A stretch of DNA of 64,000 bases, from assembly GCA_018389105.1 (NCBI GenBank), contig JACATO010000132.1, forward strand, positions 124,001 through 188,000, in the 5' to 3' direction. Origin of the DNA: Nautilus pompilius (taxonomy: Eukaryota > Mollusca > Cephalopoda > Nautilida > Nautilidae). Of this stretch, positions 26,579 through 39,534 are shown in pieces (position 1 is the stretch's first letter; each line of letters starts with the position of its first letter). The position numbers and the translations under genes are program-made. Under the pieces are notes generated by a model. It was not told the DNA's origin, did no database searches, and worked only from the letters and a program-made list of their open reading frames with translations.

Positions 26579-28140
26579 TTGGTTGGATATTTAGTGTAAT
26601 TCGTACTCATTGCTTCCTCCTGTTCAACTGACTTTCAAATGATAAGCAATTTTACTCACATTTGGTGGGACTCCATTGAAATAAATACATGGTGATTTGA
26701 ATTCTAGAAAATTGTTACTTGGCTAATTAATTTTGTTCTCTGCTGCTGCATTTACAGAAGTACATTTTTCTATTTTGTAGAACTATCCACTCCCCCCCTT
26801 TTTAAATAATAAACTTCAAACCTGTGAAAAATAAAAATTGTATAAAGTGAACAAGTTTCCCCCTTAAATTTATGGTTAATAACCTGGCCTGTTTAGTAGA
26901 AAGGATTAGTGCTTATTGGTAGTAATCCATCTTTGTAGCAAACTTTTTATAGGACATCTGTTCATTAACCAGCCCTGAATGATGATTTCTCTTTCTCTCC
27001 CCATATTTCTTTTTTTAATGGTGAAGAAAAAAACTTTGAGCTTTCTCAAATGTGGATAATTTGGTAACCCTGCAACGCATAAAGCACTTTTCTTTTTTTA
27101 AAAAAACAACAACAACATGTTACTGGCTGTGGTGTAAACCGTAGACCATCTTCATCGTGCACAGCAGATGACACCGCTTTGCAAAATGGCTCACTACTAG
27201 GTTTGAGAGCTAAAGAAAAGCATTTCTTTTCATCTGATGCACAGTTGCCAAACCACCTGAATTTAGTGGGAGATGCTCGGAAATGTTAATTCACCCTGTG
27301 CCTCTTGGCTGCTAGTGTAAATTTGGTCATGCTGTCATGAAAACTTGAAAAATGGCCATGCAGTGTTATTCCTTTTCTTAGAAACGTTATTATGATTAGG
27401 TAAAATTAACAGAGTCGGGTGAGTGCAATAACTTGCTTCCATGTTTGAGTAACACTTTTGACAAGAGTGCTATCCTAGACTTCACCTGGATATAAATAAA
27501 TGCTTGCCACCTGATTCATTTTACCAAAAAAATGGTGATAATTTTTCAAAATCTAAAACCCGGTTGCATAGTATTTTACTGGTTATATTTCTCACTATAC
27601 AGCATCTCATCCAGAAGTGGGTATGAAGCAATTATTTGATTGTTCACGTTGCTGTGTAAAAACAACTTTATTGTTGACAGAAAAATGTTTTATTTATGTT
27701 TGTTTATGGCATCAAATAATCAGCTATTTTTTTTTTTGGAAATATAAATAAAATGATACATAAATAATCAATGGGCAGTGTTACAGCTAGGTTTTCAAAC
27801 GGGCATGGTAAATATTATAAAACAGGGCACATCGCGTGCAGTCACGGTGCGGAAGCATGGTATTGTGGGCACATTTATTTGCATTAATGACAAGACAAAT
27901 TTGATAAATAACAGTTTAATACTAGTATGATGTAGGTGTTAAGTGAAGTATTACTAACTTATGCAACCATACAAACCTACAAGTTCACATTTATTTGCAA
28001 CAAAGTCAATGCATGTATATATACATTTACAAGTTCTCATAATATAATGAAATGCAATGGCTTTAATTGACGACCTTGAATTAGGCTAGATTGTATGTTA
28101 AAACGTTGAAGAAAAATACTCTTAAGACTGCCGCTCTTTT
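26575..28140. other. Non-coding stretch of mixed composition
   Basis: No gene was recognised. The part at about 27120-27340 is less AT-biased and free of repeats, and could be a conserved non-coding element; this is only a compositional impression. Confidence 0.4.
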
Positions 28141-28149
28141 GTTAGGTCT

Positions 28150-28420
28150 TTTGTGTACTCGTGCTATGCTTCGAAGCGTAAACTAAATGGCGTATAATGC
28201 GCACGCGCACAAGTTACAACTCCGCAGAGCGGCTGGAAAATTCCCGCCAGGGGACGCTCAAAAAGTTCTGCATGCGGCGGTTGTATACCTGTACAAAAAG
28301 GAAAATCGGGCTTTGTGTTTTGCACCATTTGGGGCATGGCATTGTAAATTTAGGGCATGTCATTGTACAAAGAGGCATGGCGCTGTAGACCAGAGGCATG
28401 GCGTGGCGCCATGCTAAAAA
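28150..28420. promoter_or_regulatory. CpG- and GC-rich patch, possible regulatory element or promoter
   Basis: In AT-rich, CpG-poor surroundings this patch has many CpGs (for example 'gcgcacgcgcac', 'ccgcagagcggc', 'gcatgcggcgg', 'gcgtggcgcc') and a locally high G+C content. It also holds a short tandem repeat at 28333-28415. It crosses an open frame of 76 codons (28187-28417) that looks unlike any protein. A CpG-rich island in an invertebrate can mark a promoter or an unmethylated transposon end; no TATA box or start-site signal decides between them. Confidence 0.35.
28333..28415 (+). repeat. Four-unit tandem repeat, 20-21 bp unit
   Basis: The block 'ggcatggc' (once 'ggcatgtc') begins at 28333, 28354, 28374 and 28395, each followed by a related 'attgta'/'gctgta' part. 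Unit spacing is 21, 20 and 21 bp. The last unit turns into a palindrome 'ggcgtggcgccatgc'. Confidence 0.8.
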
Positions 28421-29159
28421 GGGCTAGCTGGAACTCTGATGGGAGTGTATTTGGGCCTGCATATATTAAATGGGGTGTAGTTCTCTAGCCCGTCAGAAAA
28501 GCTTGGGTGCTCTGCAGGGAGAAATGATGCAGCATTTACAGAAATAAAATGTTTAAAAACATTGATCCTCTTCAAATTAAGTGAAAAGAACTAGTTTTAG
28601 CCAGTGTGCATTAAAAGTATGAGTAATTTGTTATTGCATGTAGAAATGAAGGCTATTAGGAGTTTCTTTGTCTTTTAGTAAAATTTAATATGATTCCCAA
28701 GTCAAGATAAAATTTTTTTTACTCTGATACTTATGTTGTTTGTAAACTCTGTTTGGCTATTAGCCTGTTGCAAAAAAAAAAAAAAACTTAAAATTGCCAT
28801 GGTTAGCAATGATTTTTCAAATTCTTTGGGAAAGGGCTAAATCTGTATTTGTTACTGGTTTGGGTAGGTCCCTTAAATGCAAATAAGTTCAGGCTATTTT
28901 TAATGATAGCATTTATGGAACTGTAGAAGTAATACTGAAACATCCTTAATTGTGTGTGTGTGTGTGCACTTGAATAATAAACGCACTGTTTTTAGTGTTG
29001 GAATCTGATTTAGAGTCAGATGATTGGATTATAGTTAATCGTCAGTTATAATTGGTTCACTTTCACTGCAAGAAAATCCTTTGTTTTTGAATGTAAAAAA
29101 AACTGCTGCTCCTTAGCAAATTTGAACTAAGTATGTTAGGATGCATAACTGCTTCCATG
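28421..29159. other. Non-coding stretch
   Basis: AT-rich with a short TG run at 28952. Nothing recognised. Confidence 0.4.
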
Positions 29160-30190
29160 ATCATCCCTTAGCCTAAAAAGTTAATCATTCACTGATTGTC
29201 TCTGACCTAAGGGCTTTCTGCTCTTCTAACTGTAGAATTTATTCTTTTGACTTTCAAACATGCTCGTATCTTTCCTATGCCTAATAAAGGTTATTCACCT
29301 AACCCATCTAACTATCATTCTGTCTTTTCTAAAGTAATGAAACTGTTATCTCCAAGCAGCTTCTATTTTTCCTTAGATCATCCTTTTTTTTTAAATCACC
29401 ATCAATATGGCTTTTATTAGGTTAGATCAACTGATGATCTGTTTGCTTATGTTACTAGCTTATGATCTTCTGCTCTTGAGTTCTTTGGAGAGAATTTCAT
29501 TAGACATACTCAAAGCTTTTTTGCAGGATCTGTAATATATATGCCTGGCTAAACTAAACTCCCTTTTAATTGGCATTCATCCTTCTTTCATCACCTGGAT
29601 CCAAATTTTCTTTATAGGGCATTTTCATTTGTATTTGTGTTTATGGTGCTCTCTCTAAGCATCTCATTAACTTTGATGTTCTCCAAGGCTGTATTATCTC
29701 ACCTATCTGATCCTTCTCCATTAATGATCGTTTATCTAGCACTAAAAATTCTATCTGTTCCTTTACTGACAATTTCACTCTTCCTTTCTCACTTTACTAC
29801 AATTCTCAGATGTTTATTTCTTAATCTCTTGTTGGTGGCCACATTTCAACTGCCAATTTCTTAACTCTGATCTAACCTTGATTCATTTTACCACTCTAAA
29901 AAACAATCCTTACCCACCACCAGCAGAAGCCAGTATTAATGTCTTCCTACTCCCATGTCCGACAGTCTCTATATTGTAACTATAGGAAAAGAAGTTTCCA
30001 AGAAATTAGGGTTTTTATATATCAGGCCAGAAAGTACTTCACCACCTCTTAATTTACGCTTTACAAGTTTGTCCTATGTTGGGGCATGCTTCTTTATATA
30101 ATTCACTCTGCTCAGCCAGTGGGAGAGGGTTGGCTTACCGCAGAACTGGTAGCTGTGGTTCCTTGTCCTCAACTAGCCACCTTTAATGCA
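29160..30190 (+). pseudogene. Jockey-like non-LTR retrotransposon reverse transcriptase relic
   Basis: Translated in shifting + frames, the stretch follows the order of conserved RT motifs of Jockey-type LINEs. FPMPNKGYSPNPSNYHSV is near 29270. HHQYGF lies at about 29397-29416, followed by VRSTDDLFAYVT. A 'GIHPSFITWI' helix is near 29575, then LQGCIISPI at about 29680 (motif with the conserved P/L-Q-G). The active-site strand reads SFTDNF near 29755, where the family has F-A-D-D. Thumb-domain traces (KYFTTS, then a short Leu/Tyr block) are near 30040. Multiple stops and frameshifts occur and the second catalytic Asp is lost, so the copy is dead. Boundaries are approximate; no endonuclease domain or poly(A) end was located. 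Confidence 0.75.
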
Positions 30191-30491
30191 TGCACCTTCA
30201 GACCTTTAAGACCAAATAGCATATCTACAACTTTTTTTTAGCAGTTCAAGGCCTGGATTAATAAGCTCTCTCTATTTTAGCTTATCTTTTTTGTTGTTGC
30301 AGAGTCCCATGTAACTTGAAGAAATAAACAAATTTTTATGCAACTTTGTTTGAGAGATTATGATAAAATCCACCTGGTCTTGTAGAATAGATGACTATAG
30401 CTGGTCTGGGCATCAGATTTCTATAGTTTATTTTACGATACCATGTTTCTGATTTGATTTCAAAGTTGTTAGTTCTTTTAAAATATCTTTA

Positions 30492-31330
30492 ATATATATT
30501 GGCTGGCTACTTTACTAGAACCTATACCTCATAACTATAGTTGGGCCACCTTTTGCCTGAATAACAATTTTTACATGATATGGCATAAAATACAAGATCC
30601 TGAGAGATGTCCTGAGGGATTTTTTTCCATTCAGTCATTAATATTGTATGCAATATATGAAGTGAGGTAGGCAAAGGATTATGATGGTGGATACATCTTT
30701 GAAATCTGTTCCACAGATGCTCAGTTGGATTGGGATCTGGGGATTGTGTTGGCCAAGCGAGATGCCTGAAATCTTCAAATTCTCCAAACCATGAACACTG
30801 TGTGGGTACAGTTGATGGGAGAACTGCCATCTTGGGAATATTTATTCCCATCAAGGTATACATGAGCATCATTGGATTTACTTGATTGGAACTGATGCTG
30901 AGGCAAACTTTGGCATTCATTCTGCCTTCTAAAGGGACCAAGGGGCCCAGGGAATGTTAGCAAAACATGCTCCAAATCATGATTTCACTACCGAAGCCTG
31001 ATCACATGGAACTACACAAGAGAGTTCAAGTGATTTGTGTGTCATTCTTTAAATCTGTCTTCTCTCACCTGTGCAAAAAAAAAGGTGGGAGTGACTCTTT
31101 AGACCATATCACTTTTCACCAGTTGTGGTCATTCCACACAAGGCATCTTCTAAGGCAGTAACTGTGATCAGCGGTTAATGCAATAGTCTTCTACTGCCAT
31201 AGTACATTCTATGCAATATTCTTCACAAGGTACAGCTGGAGATTGGCGTGGATTGTCTTGCATTGAATGTCTCTATGAATTGATTCTATTGTTGGTGACA
31301 GTTGGACTTTCCTGTTTAACCACCTTTTTT
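30492..31330 (-). pseudogene. Tc1-like transposase relic with one terminal repeat
   Basis: On the minus strand the frame 30941-30522 carries the Tc1 C-terminal signature WPTQSPDPNPTEHLW, including the conserved third acidic residue, then an 'IPQDIS' helix and a C-terminal KRWPNY block. Upstream (31150-30945) stop-riddled frames read WSKES and GSEIMIWSMF, equivalent to the family's IWSDES and G-S-V-M-V-W-G motifs. The left end at about 30498, 'ttggctggctactttactag', resembles the known terminal repeat of Tc1-like elements. No right partner was found. Frameshifts and stops make it inactive. Confidence 0.75.
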
Positions 31331-31334
31331 TCTT

Positions 31335-33729
31335 TCTGTCTTTACATGCTTGTGGCCACAAGTTGTCCTGGCTCTTCTGTACTAGTCTGCTGATTTGGAT
31401 TTCTGATTTCCAACCTTATTTAAAATGGAAGAATCTTAGTAGCAACTTTTCACTAACCAATGTAGAAATTCTTGGAGCCCACCCCATCTACAAGCTCCCA
31501 AGGAAGAAGAACATGGAGGCTTGATTTGACGCCTTTGTAATTTACCCTTCCTTGGCTAGAGTGCTCCTGTGACTTAATCCTCTTATGTTTCAGCTTTATT
31601 CAACCTTCCTATTTTTTCGGTGACTTTTCCTAGTTTAGAGTCATGAACACATGACAAGAAATAGACAACTCTGATATGTTTAGTTTTTTTTGAGTGCTGA
31701 CCTTGTATGCAGACATTGTAACTGAAATATCAGCTTAATAGGAGGGTTAACATTGTATGGCTACAGTGCTCTCATTTTTTATTAAATTATAACTGTTTGG
31801 CTTGCATTTATGCTTTCTTGTGACTTAATATTGTTTATATGGTCACTATTTACCATATATTTATATGGTGTATCTGCTTTTTCATTCCATTTACCTAGAT
31901 AGGCATCTACAAAGCTTATGCCTGTAAATTAAGTTAGGCTCCAGTGGTGCTAGAAAATGTGATTTTTTTTCCCCCCTTTTCCTTCACAGACAAACATGAC
32001 TGCAAATTTAACTTATTTGGATTATCTGAATATAGCAATAAAATTGCTCAATTAAATATTTAAAGTAACCAATACTAATAGTGTTATTTTCACTACTACT
32101 AAGTACTAAACATTTATAATTTCAAGTGGATCTCAGTAGTTTATACATTTTTTCACTTAGATACAAATGAGATAATTTTACCTTGTATTGAAGGAGCACT
32201 CTTTTAGGTTTATGTGAATGATATAAAACTTTCAGGATTATGTTTTAGCTAGAACACAGTACACCATTTGCTGCAAAACCAGATAAATTAGGATTTTTAG
32301 GTAAAAATCTGTAATTTTAGATAGTGTTTGAAATGCTGTTATCCATAATATGTACAGATTGCTCATGTGGTCAGCCATTCTGAAAATGGAGATGACTCTT
32401 GTTTCTAAAATGCCACTTATTGATTTTTGTTTTTTAATTTTTTCACAATTTTCCAAATTTATGTATAGATATGATTGCCATTTAAAAGAAGAAAAAATGA
32501 AATATTTTATGTGACTAATTTGCTGCTTGTTTTGAAATTTTTACAATTTGGTAAAAGAGCAGTTTCTGGTATCAGTCAAAAGCCAATTGGTTTAAATTGT
32601 TTTTTTTTAAAAATTATTATAGTACACTACTTGCAGAACTAAGCAAATTTCTATCTACCAACCATTAAGAAAACATTGCTGCAAATGTAACATTATGCAG
32701 GCTAACATATTGCTCAACTCTAGTCAAACACTATAAGTTTGATGACAGATTATGACATTAAAACTACAATAATATTTAGCTGAAGTGAGGAGGTTAATCT
32801 TTTGTAGTAGGGCCTTGGGGGGGGGCATTCTGTGTATCTGTGGCAGAGAAGTGCACTGAAATGCCATACATACATATCCTTCACCTTAATACTGGCATTT
32901 TATTGGAGTTAATCCTAAAGTGACAATAAAAAAGACAGTCCATTATAGTGGGAAATTTACTGGAAGCCAGAAATGTGTCGGAATAGAATTTTTAACATTT
33001 TGTATGCAGTAAATGATTCATGGTTATCCTAAGTTAAAATGAAAGTCCTATTTTGACGGTATTGTGTTTATTTTTTGTTTGGATTCTTTTAAAACTAAAA
33101 TGAAAACCTGCCCTTGACTGGGTTTTACCAAATGTACAACTTGACTGCATTAAGAATGTCTCCTGTTCAAAATGACCAAAACTGGCTGTGGAAGAATGGG
33201 TAAAAACAGTTGGGCATTGACAAGTAATTTAATGATCACTTCCATTTATACTGTTGATAGTACATGCGGGAGAATGCTGGTCCTTCATATTAGCTATTTG
33301 TCTTACTTTGTACTTCTGCAAAGATGACTTTACTAGCGAGGCTGCTTGCATGACTCACTTGGATTATTGATGGAATCCAACACTGAATCCTTTCCTTTTG
33401 GTGATGTGGAGGTCCTAACTTCATACTTTGGATCTTTTAGTTGTTTGGGCAGTGACAAAGATATCAGATGTAGAGTTAGTCATCTGCATTCAATCGATGA
33501 CTGGTGGTTTTTTTTTTTTTTTTTGCAGTCCTTTAGCTTGCCGATTGACGTCTCTGATGACATGAGACTCGTGAAATTTTTCTGGGTTGATAGTAGAGGA
33601 TTTCTTGCACCACGTGGCTAAGGAGACTAGCCACTGTGCAGCACAGACCTCAAAGATGAAAAGGTTTTCTGGCAGTAAATATCATGAGTCGCAATCAAGA
33701 GTTTTTGTAGTGAGGACAACAAACTCAAG
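31335..33729. other. AT-rich non-coding stretch
   Basis: No gene was recognised. A 17-T run is at about 33508-33524, and a G-run 'ggggggggg' at about 32817-32825. The 91-codon frame at 33346-33621 has a homopolymer-encoded Phe run and no domain. Confidence 0.4.
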
Positions 33730-33731
33730 TA

Positions 33732-35917
33732 CAGTGGAGCCCACCTATCTTGACCCTTTTGCTAGGTCCCAACTAAATTTCTTGTTTGGTATACCAAATT
33801 TACCTCGGTTCTATCAATCTCTTTCAAGTTGAACACCTTGCTAAATTGACTTTAGTTTTCATTAGTTTTGGTTCCCCACAAGAAGAATTACCTCCTCTAA
33901 GTCAATTTTTCGTTGATGATTTTTACACTTTGAGGAAAAGACTACTGTTTCACCATCCATCTTTTGAGCGCCATGTATAAGCAAAAATAGACAATACTGC
34001 TTCAATTGATCGTTAAAATTTTTATTTAAAAACACACGTTCAATACAAATTATGTAATTAAGCGATAGCATGAGTATATATAAGTATGTTTCAGAAATAT
34101 ACAAAAGAAAAGGCAGTGGAAATGTTTTGTCAACACAGTCATTGCATAAAGCTGAATTTCCGTACAGACAGTTCAGATGTAACATTCTCAAGCCAACATT
34201 GTTTTAGGTCTTTGTAAAATATGAGTCAGTTTTTCTTTGTTTTTGAGAGCTCAAATGGTGGTTAGTTACAAAAGAGTCTATAGGGTGTTGATGGTATCGT
34301 ACATTTGCACAGAGGCTCAACATTTTGTAAACATATCGGAAAGCTCTGTCTAAGACAAAATTTCTTCCGGAAAATCATTGTTACCTTCGTCACTTCTCAG
34401 TTGCTCAGTACGTGTAGTGGACTCAGTGTTTTTTTTTTCACGGATAGAATCAAGAATTTCCTCTTCTGTCACCTTGCCATGGGCACATGCCTCGTCATGC
34501 ATGCGTGCATAGTCAGTGAACTGCTGTCATTCGATCCCCATGGAATCCGCGATATTGTTGGCCAAAGCATTGGGTGAGAGAACTTTTGAGTCGGCACTGC
34601 GTAGTTCATCTCCTGCTTAGCACTGTCGGTCAAGTTCATCGTCAGTATCCTTGGGAATGATGCAATGAAACCAGAAGTTTTTGATTGTTTTGACTCACAA
34701 ACCGTTCCATGTGTAGCACGTATATGTATCATGGCATCAAGAACACTTGGCATATAGGCTCTTTTCTCCTCAAGGGCAAGAAGATGCCTTGGTCCATGGG
34801 CTGCAATTTGCTGGTGGTATTGAGTGGCTGAAAGTAAAGCATAATTGCTTTAAGTCCTGGCACAGTAGGATGAGTGTGGTAGTTATCAATCAGCAGAGCA
34901 GCTTTACATTTCTCAGCAAGGAATTGGCAGTCAAGTTCCTGAATCCATTTCGTGAATAAATCGCCATTCATCCAACTGTTACTCTGTGATTCGTGTCTGC
35001 ATGGCAATGAAGATAGTTGAATGCCTTTGAAGCAGTGAAGGTTTAACAAGTTACCAACTAATGAGGAAACTTCGAGTGAACCATCCATGTTTGCAGCGAG
35101 GTGCGAAGTCAGCCTTTCCTTTGATTTTTTTCCCTCTATGGCACTTTTCGCCTTTGAATTCCATTGTTTTGTTGGGAAGGCACTGCCAGAAAAGTCCAAT
35201 CTCATTGGCATTGTAGATGTTGTTCGGCTTGTATGACTGAAGAATTTTCAGCATCGTATTTTCCTGCCAGGCTTTTACGTCATCGTCCTTCACTGTAGCA
35301 CTTTCTCTGCACATAGTTTTAAACGTTATGTTTTGCTGCTGCTTTAATTGGGTGATCCATTCATTTGAAGGTGACCAGTCATGGTACCCAGGCTCTTTGG
35401 CAAACCTTTTCTGCTTGATGCAAAAGCTGTGTACCGTCAACTGAAATGTTTTCCACACGGATGTTTGTAAATCATTTTAGAGTCCTCGAATTTAGCCAGA
35501 CGTAGCTTCTTGCAAGCTGGAGCGAATTTTCCCATTTCGAATTCAGCCTTGATAATGTCTGCTTTCTTTTTCTAACCGGAGATGGTATTCAATGAGTTTT
35601 GATCAACTTCATCTCTTTGATGCCCTTTCCCAGCTTGAGTATGATTTTGTACTTGAATTCCAAAAACTGATTATTTAATTTCCTTTTTTTTTGACATTTT
35701 GAAAAAATGTTAAGGAAACCAAAATGAGAAAGCAACCAAAAAGGAAAAGGACCTGCTCACTACTAGAAATTTTGCGAAGTGGTTGGAAATATCAATATCC
35801 ACTGGCCATTGTTAACTATTCAGGAATTCATGATCAGGTGGCCTCAGTTATCTGATGCCTTGTTATGTCGACTGATTTAACCTATCCCTAGCAAGTTGAG
35901 ATAAGCGGGTTCAACTG
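33732..35917 (-). mobile_element. Tigger/pogo DNA transposon with both ends
   Basis: The element lies between TA at 33730-33731 and TA at 35918-35919. The left end reads 'cagtggagcccacctatctt'; the reverse complement of the right end reads 'cagttgaacccgcttatctc'. Both begin with CAGT, as in Tigger elements, and the inverted match continues inward. Length is 2186 bp, close to that of autonomous Tiggers. It encodes a broken transposase on the minus strand. Of the DNA transposons in this window, this is the most complete. Confidence 0.9.
34200..35697 (-). pseudogene. Tigger-type transposase, frameshifted
   Basis: It runs from a plausible ATG at 35697 (MSKKKEIK, then stop) down to about 34200. 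The order of motifs is normal for Tigger (DDE_1, CENP-B-related). An N-terminal HTH stretch (IIKAEFEMGK) comes first. A middle block follows at 35458-35051 (QQNITFKTMCRESATVKDDD, then NANEIGLFWQCLPNKT). The catalytic core is at 35211-34729 (LLIDNYHTHPT, NTTSKLQPMDQGIF). A C-terminal helix is at 34753-34640 (SVLDAMIHIRATHG). The first catalytic Asp of the usual 'NADETGLF' block is replaced by Asn; the second (IDN) and third (MDQG) remain. At least three frameshifts are needed to join the blocks, so the copy is dead. Confidence 0.85.
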
Positions 35918-36089
35918 TATTAACAATTCAGGAAATTGACTCAGTATTGACACCTCTATGACAAGTCAGGAGATTTTACTCCACATATTTTATTTCACTA
36001 TAAACTGAATATTTCCTTTTCCTTCCTGGATATATCCTTTTTATTTGAATTATTGAACTGCATTCTAAGTTATTTGTGCTATGTAAGTA

Positions 36090-36917
36090 CATTAATCCCC
36101 TGAAATATGGAAAGATGCATTCCTGTAAAGTTTTCCATAACGCGAACCTAATATTCCTATTGTTGTTTATTATATATTTGGAGATGCGTTTCTACAGAAG
36201 CATCTTTTACTGAAAGAAGTAATAAAAACACACTTAAGAATGGAAATAGACCTTATAAACACATTTAATAGATAATTGATTCTTTTGTGATATAACATAA
36301 TATTACACAAAAGAAATTAGTCCAACTCACCAAAAACGATGTTGATTGGTGAGGGAAGGGATACTAACCGGGATATCTGACTTTTTAATTAACTTATAAC
36401 TGTTGTGGCCTTTGGAAATCCACAACAATTTCTGGTTATTAATCACATAAGCAGTTAATGATAAGTTATTTTAATTTATGAATTAAACACAAAGAAGTGC
36501 GTGTTGTGTATCATCCGATATAAACAGATGCACACACGAGCAAAACAACAAACATTCTTACAACCGTCTTTACGGTCCAGACGAATCACAGTACTGACCA
36601 TGATGTAAAACTGTCAGTAATCCACAACCCTGCATATTCAAAATTCTGGTCACTTATTTTAATGCAACCACAAACATAAGCGTATGGACTCCAGCCAGAA
36701 GAAAAGATAATGGTGGGTGAAGGCCATAATGCTGCACGTGGTATATCCACATTTTCTGGCAAATGTGCAAAATGTTATATTTTTCTGTGGTGATTTTCTA
36801 AATGATGAAAATTTTCTCAATTTCCGAAAGGGTGAATTTCCGGACTGTTTCCCAAATTTGCTGGTTATGATTTACATTTTCTGTAAGGGTGAATTTCCGT
36901 ATTGCATGGGATTACTG
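36090..36917. mobile_element. Non-autonomous pogo-type element (large MITE)
   Basis: It is bounded by TA at 36088-36089 and 36918-36919. The left end 'cattaatcccctgaaatatg' pairs with the reverse complement of the right end, 'cagtaatcccatgcaatacg'; similarity continues into 'gaaa'. The 'cagtaatccc' start is a known pogo/Tigger-type terminus. Near the right end the string 'aagggtgaatttccg' occurs twice (about 36829 and 36886). The 828 bp interior holds no recognisable transposase. Confidence 0.75.
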
Positions 36918-36919
36918 TA

Positions 36920-39534
36920 ATTCCATGAATTGTTAATGTTTGTGATAGTTTTCATTGGGCAGCTGCACTTTGTGCAGCCATCTTGGAAATTGTCAGAATG
37001 TTTGTGCATTCTTTGAATGAAAAAGGGCTAAAGCAGTTGAATAAACAAGGTTTTGCTTACTGTGGTTGATAATGAAAAGCCAGTTTACAAAAACTGATTC
37101 TACTCTTAGAAAGGAAACAAAATAAAAAGAAAAAGAGAACTAGGAGATATTGAAACCAGGTTGCTCTTTTGGTTGGGGATATGTAGCATTTGGCAGTCAG
37201 TCAAGGAAATGCAAGCAACCAAAATATTTATATCTTATCTTATGACCTTCAATTATTACTGCTGTTAACCATGATAAACTACTTATTAGATTTTGTAAGC
37301 AAGAAGTGTCAAGGGAAGATGGTGGATTATGTTTGTATTCCTAAACTTTTTAGGAAAAAATGAATTTTTTTTTTTCATTTTGTACAAGGGTGACTGTTAT
37401 GTACGGCATGTAAAATTGCGAGTGTTTTAGGGATTTTAGTATAAGCAAACCAAATGCAAATCTTTGCTCTTAAAAACACTATCATGTCTTGGCAGTGTAA
37501 AATTAAACATTGGTAAATTAAGAGTACTTTTTCAAAATTTCATATGGTGGCAATGTTACATGGAAATAGAAATTATATGGTTGGTTTAGGCATTTCCCAC
37601 TCCACCTTGTTAGTAGAACTAATTTTAGAAAGCCTTTGCCGGTCACTGCTATAAGGCTGCAGTTTTATGAAGGACTTATCTAGAATACAGTTATGATGTA
37701 TTTTTTAGCCCAGTGCTATAGCAAGCTACACCATTGGGACAACTGGCCAATTATTTAGTACTTTTGGGGATCTGTAATGATGATGGTTTTAGGAAGAAAT
37801 CATTTAAATGTAGGTTCTCTAACTAATAAGGTAATGAGGAGATGGAAAGTACCTGAACTAACATTTAGTTTCCAAACATCAGGTGGCATGTTAAAAATAT
37901 CAGATATATTACTAATTTCTTAAAATATAATGACATCTAGTGGAATTTTGCAAGTGATGTTCTAAAATAATCAAGAAACATTTGGTAGTTCATGAAATAG
38001 TGAACATTGTTTTGCAGTAGTTTTATATAACATTTTGTATGTAATTTTTGTTTTGTACTGTTACTTACATAGAGGTTGCCTTATCCAAAAACTGAAAATC
38101 TGTTTTCAAGTTTTAAGTTTTAACTACATTCTATAGAAATCATACTGTAGTCATGTACACAGACAGAGCGAGTTTCTCTTGTACCAAAATGTAGAAGACA
38201 AATTGGAAATTACTATTTTTTGTCTATACAGACTTTTTGAAGCTGCATTTCTCACATTTTCTTTGAATACCAGTAACCCAAATTAGCATTGATATAACAT
38301 GACATAAGAAAAAATCATTCAAGTGCACGCACACACACACCTTGATTTCTCTTCTAGCTGTGCTCACATGAGTGTGGCATGTAGTGCCATCAAGAATATG
38401 AACAGGAATCTCAATCTACCCTTGTTGGTACGGTGGCAGGTATGTCTTAAAAATGGCAATGAACATACCATAATTGAAATGTTCTTTGACAAACACCAAT
38501 TTGGCCTTTCCATTATGTCAGATTATAGCTCTTAATGACACTGCTTTCATAGCTGCTTTTGAAAGTCCTCATTAGATCTGCATATCCCCAGGTGTGATCT
38601 TGATGTGAATTGCTGAAACCCAGACTCATTAAAGAGCAGATGCTGCCAATACGTAAGGATCTTGCCAGGCATCCTTTGACCAGACTTTTACAAAGTGTTT
38701 TATTTCTGTTGGCAAAGATGGTGGCATGTTCTTTGGCTCATTTATGTTGCATGGGCAATATCAGCAAGAGAATGTTGATGGTGAGTGATGATATGGTGTC
38801 TTTATTGGTGGTCTTGAAAAATGTCAAGATCTTAGGGAATCTGTTGTTGATTCTGGCTACATTCTGAATGGCCTATAACATGGCCAGGTAAACAGAAATA
38901 TTGCAGAATTCACCTGTCTTTGGCATGATGATAGTGCATGCTAGTTATCTTCTCACCTAGATGTTCACTATATACATTATCATACTTGAAATATGTAATT
39001 GTGATCAGAAAACATTGATTTATGTTTGGTTGTCAGATTAATATGATAGGGCATTTTATGTGTAAACTTGTTGAATTGATGTAGTTTAATTTAGTTGATG
39101 ACTGTAAAAATAAGACAGTAGATTAATTTTTGGAGGCATGTAAATTATGCAGTATCTTTTATTTTGGACAAATTCTGTAATATCTCATAATTTTGGCAAC
39201 TTATTTTAAGATTAAACATATAATAGATTTAATTGATCTCTTCCTCTTGGCAAATATTCTCAATTATATTATGTTATACTGCATATCTATTTCTTTATGT
39301 ATTTTTTAAATAACCATAAATCATTTTATTGTTTACTTTTTATAAACACTAGTGGCCATTAATGTGGACTCACCAATGAAATATTTTGATAAAAAATATA
39401 TTGCAGGTTCCAAGTTCCATATTATATTGATTGGTGACTCCATAATTATGGCTACCAGTGCATCTAAGACCTAAAATGGATAATTTTTCTATAGAAGAAG
39501 AAAATTGTTTCATTAATTTTATTATTTGTTCTAG
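36920..39534. other. Non-coding DNA upstream of the first PLC-gamma exon seen
   Basis: Probably intron. AT-rich, with no gene recognised. I looked for the preceding PLC-gamma exon (the segment encoding the first PH-domain strands) and did not find it. Frames at 38323-38867 show no domain. Confidence 0.45.

Noticed and set aside
34305-34577. 90-codon + strand open frame
   Set aside because: Antisense of the Tigger transposase C-terminal region.
37146-37200. 'ETRLLFW' translation resembling part of the PLC-gamma PH domain
   Set aside because: Only the first residues resemble the expected strand; the rest diverges and no splice sites in the right phase exist.
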